18,283 nucleotides of DNA from Flavobacteriales bacterium (lineage in GTDB: Bacteria; Bacteroidota; Bacteroidia; Flavobacteriales; BACL11). The notes under the pieces were generated by a model. The model did no database searches. It was not told the origin of the DNA and worked only from the letters and a program-made list of their open reading frames with translations. This document shows positions 14,249 to 18,283 of this stretch, piece after piece; position 1 is the stretch's first letter, and every line of letters starts with the position of its first letter. The position numbers were made by a program, and so were the translations under genes. Where the stretch lies: contig NYTT01000029.1 in NCBI GenBank assembly GCA_002683775.1, positions 1 through 18,283 of the forward strand. Reading direction: 5' to 3'.

Positions 14249-15715
14249 ATGAGTTTAGAAAAATACTTTACACAATTCAGAGATAATATAGTGGGGATCA
14301 ATAGAACATTTTCCTCACCATTTGGTGAAAAAAAAATTATTTATGCAGATTGGATAGCTAGTGGTAGAATCTATAAAGGTATTGAAGAGAAATTCAATAA
14401 AGAAGTGTTTCCATTTGTAGCGAATACTCATACTGAAACCTCTACTACCGGAGCAACAATGAGTTTAGCATTTAACGAAGCTACAAATATTATTAAGAGA
14501 CATGTCGGAGCTAGTGAAAGTGATGTTTTAATTTCTGGTGGAGCAGGTATGACAATGTTAGTTAATAAATTTCAAAGGATTTTGGGCTTAAAAATACATG
14601 AGAAATTTAAGCCACAGATTAAAATTTGTAATAGACCTATTGTTTTTATTACACATATGGAACATCATTCTAATCAAACTTCTTGGATGGAGACTATTGC
14701 TGAGGTGAAGATTATTCCTTATTTGCATGATGGTAAGATAGATTTAGATGCTTTTAAGGTTCTTTTGAATAAATATAATGATAGAGAACTTAAAATTGCA
14801 GCAATTACATCTTGTTCAAATGTAACAGGTGTATTCACTCCTTATTATGAGATTTCTGAAATTATGCATAAAAATAATGGATTGTGTTTTGTTGACTTTG
14901 CATGCTCAGCTCCATACATAGATATCAAAATGCATCCAAAAAACCCATTACAAAGATTAGATGCAATTTATTTTTCTCCACATAAATTTTTAGGTGGCCC
15001 TGGATCAACTGGAATTTTAGTATTTAATAAGAATTTATATTCAAATAATATTCCAGATAACCCGGGGGGAGGAACTGTTGACTGGACTAACCCTTGGGGA
15101 GAGCATAAATATGTAAATGATATAGAAGCAAGAGAAGATGGAGGTACGCCTGCTTTTTTACAGACAATCAAAACAGCACTTGCAATAAAGTTGAAAGATA
15201 AAATGGGGGTTCAAAACATAATAGATAGAGAACACGAAATACATAACATAGTGTGGGATAATTTTTTGCGTTTAAAAAACGTCCATGTTTTAGCAGATAA
15301 TTTTTCTGAAAGACTAGGTATATACTCTTTCTATATTGATGATTTACATTTTAATTTAGCAGTACAGCTGTTAAATGATAAATACGGGATTCAAGTTAGA
15401 GGAGGATGTTCTTGTGCTGGGACATATGGTCATATTTTATTGGATGTTGCAAGGAAGCAATCATGCGAGATAACATCAAAAATTAATCAAGGCGATTTAA
15501 CATTAAAGCCAGGGTGGGTACGAATGTCAATTCATCCAACAATGACAAATGATGAGGTAGACTTTATTATGAAAGCTATTAAAGAGCTATCTGAAAATCA
15601 TAAAAACTGGTCATCTGATTATAATTATAACAACAAAACAAATGAATTTGTTTATAATAATATCTCATTTTCTTTGAAAAATAAACAAAGAGCAGAAAGC
15701 TGGTTCCATTTGTAA
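14249..15715 (+). CDS. Class V aminotransferase / cysteine desulfurase-like PLP enzyme
   Basis: A 488-residue fold-type I PLP enzyme. NTHTETSTTGATM (59-71), THMEHHSNQTSW (135-146), the PLP-contacting Asp216 (CFVDFACSAPY) and the Schiff-base lysine Lys246 (FSPHKFLGGPGSTG) are all in the expected order. A Cys-rich loop RGGCSCAGTYGH (Cys387, Cys389) occupies the place of the SufS catalytic-cysteine loop. This resembles the longer SufS-like class V proteins of Bacteroidota rather than the ~405-residue SufS, and the substrate (cysteine, selenocysteine or another amino acid) cannot be fixed from sequence. No suf or isc genes are nearby. It starts two bases after the S66 peptidase gene, so the two are co-transcribed. 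Its TAA abuts the stop codon of the convergent gatC with no gap. Confidence 0.9.
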   Translation: MSLEKYFTQFRDNIVGINRTFSSPFGEKKIIYADWIASGRIYKGIEEKFNKEVFPFVANTHTETSTTGATMSLAFNEATNIIKRHVGASESDVLISGGAGMTMLVNKFQRILGLKIHEKFKPQIKICNRPIVFITHMEHHSNQTSWMETIAEVKIIPYLHDGKIDLDAFKVLLNKYNDRELKIAAITSCSNVTGVFTPYYEISEIMHKNNGLCFVDFACSAPYIDIKMHPKNPLQRLDAIYFSPHKFLGGPGSTGILVFNKNLYSNNIPDNPGGGTVDWTNPWGEHKYVNDIEAREDGGTPAFLQTIKTALAIKLKDKMGVQNIIDREHEIHNIVWDNFLRLKNVHVLADNFSERLGIYSFYIDDLHFNLAVQLLNDKYGIQVRGGCSCAGTYGHILLDVARKQSCEITSKINQGDLTLKPGWVRMSIHPTMTNDEVDFIMKAIKELSENHKNWSSDYNYNNKTNEFVYNNISFSLKNKQRAESWFHL

Positions 15716-16018
15716 CTACTTTTTTAAAACAGTAGGAACTTTAAAGTAATCTGAATCCTTTTGAGGAGCATTCTTTAGAGCATCAGACTGTGAAACAATA
15801 TGATTAATTTCATCTTCACGTAAGATATTTTTTTCTTCGCTCATATAAATTAATGGCTGAATATCTTTTGTGTCAACTTTTGAAATTGTATCAATAAATC
15901 CAAGAATTGTTGTAAGATCATCTTTCATTTTTAATGAAGATTTTTCATCAAATCTTAATTTTGCAAGCTTTGATAAATTTTCAATTAATTTATTGTCGAC
16001 TATGATTTTATTTTTCAT
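15716..16018 (-). CDS. gatC: Asp/Glu-tRNA amidotransferase subunit C
   Basis: A 100-residue GatC. The sequence LIENLSKLAKLRFDE, LTTILGFIDTISKVDT, the conserved PL in IQPLIYMSE, and the C-terminal extension LREDEI...DALKNAPQKDSDYFKVPTVLKK are diagnostic. GatC stabilises the GatA-GatB heterodimer that converts misacylated Glu-tRNA-Gln or Asp-tRNA-Asn; gatA and gatB are not in the window. Its ATG lies inside the end of the acyltransferase gene (11-base overlap), so translation is probably coupled, and the transcript must come from upstream. It abuts the convergent aminotransferase stop codon. Confidence 0.95.
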   Translation of the reverse strand: MKNKIIVDNKLIENLSKLAKLRFDEKSSLKMKDDLTTILGFIDTISKVDTKDIQPLIYMSEEKNILREDEINHIVSQSDALKNAPQKDSDYFKVPTVLKK

Positions 16019-16745
16019 AAATTTTCAATTGTTCAAAAATAGTATTGTAAACCGAATTATTCAAATCATTTATTGAATTTTCTGAAATTTTATTTGGATA
16101 GATTGGTTTATGAATTTTCACTCTCACAAAACCTGGTCTTCCTTTAAAATATTCTTGAGGAAACATACTTTTATTATCAGGTAATGTTATAGGTATTATT
16201 GGAATATTTTTGTCTGTTGCTAATCGAAACGGACCATTTTTGAATTTTTTTAGAAAGATATTTTCTGGAGGTATCCCGCCTTCAGGAAAGATACACATAT
16301 TTAATCCTTTTTCTAATCTTAATCCAGCTCTAACAAATGCAGTGTAAGCATCTTTTCTGTTTTCTCTATTAACGATAACTGAGTTGTTTTTATAGAAATA
16401 CCCAAAGAGAGGTAACTTGGCAATTTCTGCTTTACCTATAAATTGTAGAGGAACTGGTAAAACAGCTAAAATTAATGGGATATCTAGTGTTGATACATGA
16501 TTAGGACAAAATATATAACATTTTTTTTTATTTATATCTGCTTCCCGTTCAACAATTGGAATGATGAAAGAAAGCCAGATAGTAAGCTTACTCCAATAAC
16601 TAGTTAATTTAGCAACTATCATGTGATTTTTAATAATAGCTGTGAAAAAAAATAAAACCGGAATAAAAGCAATAAATACAGTTATAAAGACTAAAAAAAA
16701 CCAAAGTCTCCAAATACTACTTAAAAGATAGAGTAACCATTTCAT
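16008..16745 (-). CDS. plsC: PlsC-like 1-acyl-glycerol-3-phosphate acyltransferase
   Basis: A 245-residue membrane acyltransferase of glycerophospholipid synthesis. It has N-terminal hydrophobic helices (WLLYLLSSIWRLWFFLVFITVF and on to ~43), then the catalytic HX4D motif NHVSTLD (His83, Asp88), the acceptor-binding region GKAEIAKLPLFG, and FPEGG (153-157; usually FPEGT). I start at the ATG at 16745 (MKWLLYLL). A longer reading from ATG 16766 would add seven residues, MIFIFAS, but those codons contain a perfect promoter element, TATCTTTG at 16758-16751, which ends five bases before 16745. Starting at 16745 agrees with other short-leader genes here. gatC overlaps the last 11 bases, so the two genes form an operon, divergent from trpS. 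Confidence 0.9.
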   Translation of the reverse strand: MKWLLYLLSSIWRLWFFLVFITVFIAFIPVLFFFTAIIKNHMIVAKLTSYWSKLTIWLSFIIPIVEREADINKKKCYIFCPNHVSTLDIPLILAVLPVPLQFIGKAEIAKLPLFGYFYKNNSVIVNRENRKDAYTAFVRAGLRLEKGLNMCIFPEGGIPPENIFLKKFKNGPFRLATDKNIPIIPITLPDNKSMFPQEYFKGRPGFVRVKIHKPIYPNKISENSINDLNNSVYNTIFEQLKIYEK

Positions 16746-16750
16746 GGATG

Positions 16751-16758
16751 CAAAGATA
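16751..16758 (-). promoter_or_regulatory. -7 promoter element TATCTTTG before plsC-gatC
   Basis: Exact TAnnTTTG match on the minus strand (CAAAGATA on the plus), five bases before the ATG at 16745. It decides the start: a start at 16766 would bury the promoter inside the reading frame. Confidence 0.6.
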
Positions 16759-16794
16759 AAAATCATATTTTTACAACATATTATTTATAAATAA

Positions 16795-17763
16795 ATGGCA
16801 AGAATACTTACAGGAATACAAAGTACAGGGGCACCCCATTTAGGAAATTTGTTGGGAGCTATTATTCCAGCTATTTCATTATCTAAAGATATTGAGAATA
16901 AAAGTTTGTTTTTTATTGCTGATCTTCATTCTTTTACAACAATTAGAGATGCCAGTCAGCTAAGAGAAAACACATATGCAACAGCAGCAGCATGGTTGTC
17001 TTTCGGATTTAACACTGAAAAGAATATTTTTTATCGACAATCAGATTTACCTAGTGTATGTGAACTTTCATGGTATCTTAATTGTTTTGCACCATTTAAT
17101 AGATTGCAATTAGCACATTCTTTTAAAGATAAAAGTGACCATATTTCTGAAATAAATGCAGGACTGTTTACATATCCAGTTTTAATGGCAGCAGACATCT
17201 TGCTTTATGATGCAGAAATAGTTCCTGTAGGTAAAGATCAAGCCCAACATTTAGAAATTACAAGAGATATTGCATCAAGATTTAATAATAAATTTCCAAA
17301 TACATTTACTATTCCAGAAATAAAAATAGATAAACGTGTAATGATTGTACCAGGAACAAATGGAAAAAAAATGAGTAAATCATATAATAATTGCATTAAT
17401 ATTTTTCTCACAGATAAAAAGTTAAGGAAACAAATAATGAGTATTAAAACAGATTCAACACCACTAGAGCAACCTAAAGATGCTGAATCATGTAATGTTT
17501 TTCAGATTTATAAATTGATAGCCACTGATTTGCAAATTGATCAATTACGTGCAAAATATAAAGCTGGAAATTTTGGTTATGGTAATGCAAAACAAGAACT
17601 TTTTGAGCTAATATGTGATAAATATAAAGCGGAAAGAGAAAAGTTTAACGATTTAATGTCTAACAAACATATTTTAGATACAGAATTAAAGAAAGGAGCC
17701 GAAAAAGCAAGCGTTATTGCGAATGAAGTCTTAACTAGAGTTAGAAAAAATATCGGATATTAG
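16795..17763 (+). CDS. trpS: Tryptophanyl-tRNA synthetase
   Basis: A 322-residue class I synthetase that charges tRNA-Trp, of normal bacterial TrpRS length. The HIGH-equivalent is APHLGNLLGA (13-22) in the typical start ILTGIQSTGAPHLGNLLGAI; IADLHSFTTIRD (41-52), the tryptophan/ATP pocket residues around NAGLFTYPVLMAADILLY (121-138), VGKDQAQHLEITRDIA (145-160) and the KMSKS loop GKKMSKSYNN (190-199) are all intact. It is divergent from plsC across 49 bases; the best -7 match is TATTTTTA at 16766-16773, 21 bases before the ATG. An AT-only hairpin follows the stop, which lies one base from the end of the convergent amidohydrolase gene. Confidence 0.97.
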   Translation: MARILTGIQSTGAPHLGNLLGAIIPAISLSKDIENKSLFFIADLHSFTTIRDASQLRENTYATAAAWLSFGFNTEKNIFYRQSDLPSVCELSWYLNCFAPFNRLQLAHSFKDKSDHISEINAGLFTYPVLMAADILLYDAEIVPVGKDQAQHLEITRDIASRFNNKFPNTFTIPEIKIDKRVMIVPGTNGKKMSKSYNNCINIFLTDKKLRKQIMSIKTDSTPLEQPKDAESCNVFQIYKLIATDLQIDQLRAKYKAGNFGYGNAKQELFELICDKYKAEREKFNDLMSNKHILDTELKKGAEKASVIANEVLTRVRKNIGY

Positions 17764-17793
17764 ATTATTTATATTTATTAAATAATTCTTTTT
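17764..17793 (+). terminator. Weak AT-only hairpin after trpS
   Basis: ATTATTTA (17764-17771) pairs perfectly with TAAATAAT (17779-17786) around a 7-base loop, followed by a T-rich run TCTTTTT (17787-17793). It has no GC pair, so its strength is doubtful, and it lies inside the 3' coding end of the convergent amidohydrolase gene. Confidence 0.3.
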
Positions 17794-18283
17794 GGTGATT
17801 ATTCAAATTTATTTCTTTGCCGTTAACATATGCTTTTTCAACATTATTTGATCGCATATCTAAAGCGTCACCAGAGCTAATAAAAAAGGTTGCTTTTTTG
17901 TTTGGTTCTATAGAGCCTACAAGATGATCAATACCTAATATCTTTGCAGTATTTAAAGTAATAGACTGTACAGCTTGTTCATATTTTAGTCCATATGCTA
18001 TTGTAGTACCAGCAGTAAATGCAATATTTCTCGCTCCCATTGCCTCCATATCTCCTTCATAACTTAAACAAAAAAGTATTCCTTTATCTTGTAATTTTTT
18101 GGCTTGAACATACGGTTCATCAACTGGACTGTCTTGTGATTTCGGTAATCTATGAATTCTGTTTAGAATGACAGGGATATTTTTTTCTACTAGTATATTT
18201 GAAACTTTGAGTGCATCTTCACCACCCACAATAACTAAATTATTTATTTTAAAGTATTCAAAAAATTCAATAGCATCTCTAAT
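17765..18283 (-). CDS. Imidazolonepropionase-like amidohydrolase, C-terminal part (5' end outside window)
   Basis: The frame is open through the right edge of the window; the GTG at 18229-18227 is an internal Val, since the residues before it, EYFKINNLVIV, continue the barrel fold. The fragment shows GGEDALKVSNILVEKNIPVIL, then NRIHRLPKSQDSPVDEPY, RNIAFTAGTTIAYGL, and the C-terminal composite domain ITLNTAKILGIDHLVGSIEPNKKATFFISSGDALD. This matches Bacteroidota amidohydrolases of the TIM-barrel superfamily, which are often secreted and often found as tandem pairs. The metal-binding HxH near the N-terminus is outside the window, so activity and location cannot be judged. It converges on trpS with a one-base gap. 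Confidence 0.9.
   Translation of the reverse strand: MRDAIEFFEYFKINNLVIVGGEDALKVSNILVEKNIPVILNRIHRLPKSQDSPVDEPYVQAKKLQDKGILFCLSYEGDMEAMGARNIAFTAGTTIAYGLKYEQAVQSITLNTAKILGIDHLVGSIEPNKKATFFISSGDALDMRSNNVEKAYVNGKEINLNNHQKELFNKYK

Overview
The window looks like a piece of the chromosome of a marine-type Bacteroidota (Flavobacteriia-like) with a compact, very AT-rich genome. The evidence is a type IX secretion (T9SS) type B sorting domain followed by a PorP/SprF-family protein, several TAnnTTTG promoter elements of the Bacteroidota type, a lack of Shine-Dalgarno sequences, and house-keeping proteins with Bacteroidota sequence signatures (MsrB-MsrA fusion, DUF1972 glycosyltransferase, S4-domain pseudouridine-synthase family member, AsmA family). 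I see no tRNA, rRNA, CRISPR array, insertion sequence or phage gene, and no gene-free stretch longer than about 235 bases.

Layout. 1-1650: the 3' end of a large T9SS-exported surface protein, a PorP/SprF partner whose ATG directly follows its stop codon, then a strong intrinsic terminator. 1651-1828: a small inverted/direct repeat cluster and a promoter. 1829-3701: a rhodanese-thioredoxin lipoprotein and a DUF1972 glycosyltransferase. 3691-4818 (minus): hemW. 5045-5887: an MsrB-MsrA fusion. 5867-10414 (minus): a pseudouridine-synthase-like gene, an AsmA-family gene and an orphan sensor histidine kinase. 10444-13289 (minus): metG followed by a secreted alpha/beta hydrolase. 13347-15715 (plus): an S66 LD-carboxypeptidase-like gene and a class V aminotransferase, two bases apart. 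15716-16745 (minus): an acyltransferase overlapping gatC. 16795-17763 (plus): trpS. 17765-18283 (minus): the C-terminal part of an amidohydrolase.

How it fits together. Most genes are house-keeping (translation: metG, trpS, gatC; envelope: acyltransferase, AsmA, LD-carboxypeptidase, glycosyltransferase; redox repair: MsrBA, thioredoxin-rhodanese). Packing is extreme: all four convergent gene pairs overlap or touch (11-bp overlap, 21-bp overlap, 0 gap, 1-bp gap), and TAnnTTTG elements often lie only 4-5 bases before the start codon, which predicts leaderless or nearly leaderless mRNAs.

The most notable points are two proteins that keep their fold signature but have lost the catalytic residue: the MsrA half of MsrBA (nucleophilic Cys replaced by Ser136, with no other Cys in that domain) and the RsuA/RluB-like protein (catalytic Asp replaced by Asn137, with the neighbouring active-site signature also changed). 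A third is the AsmA gene, whose membrane-anchor coding region extends 47 codons upstream of the first ordinary start codon and is preceded by an in-frame ATG-AAC-TAA. No classical defence or mobile system is visible.
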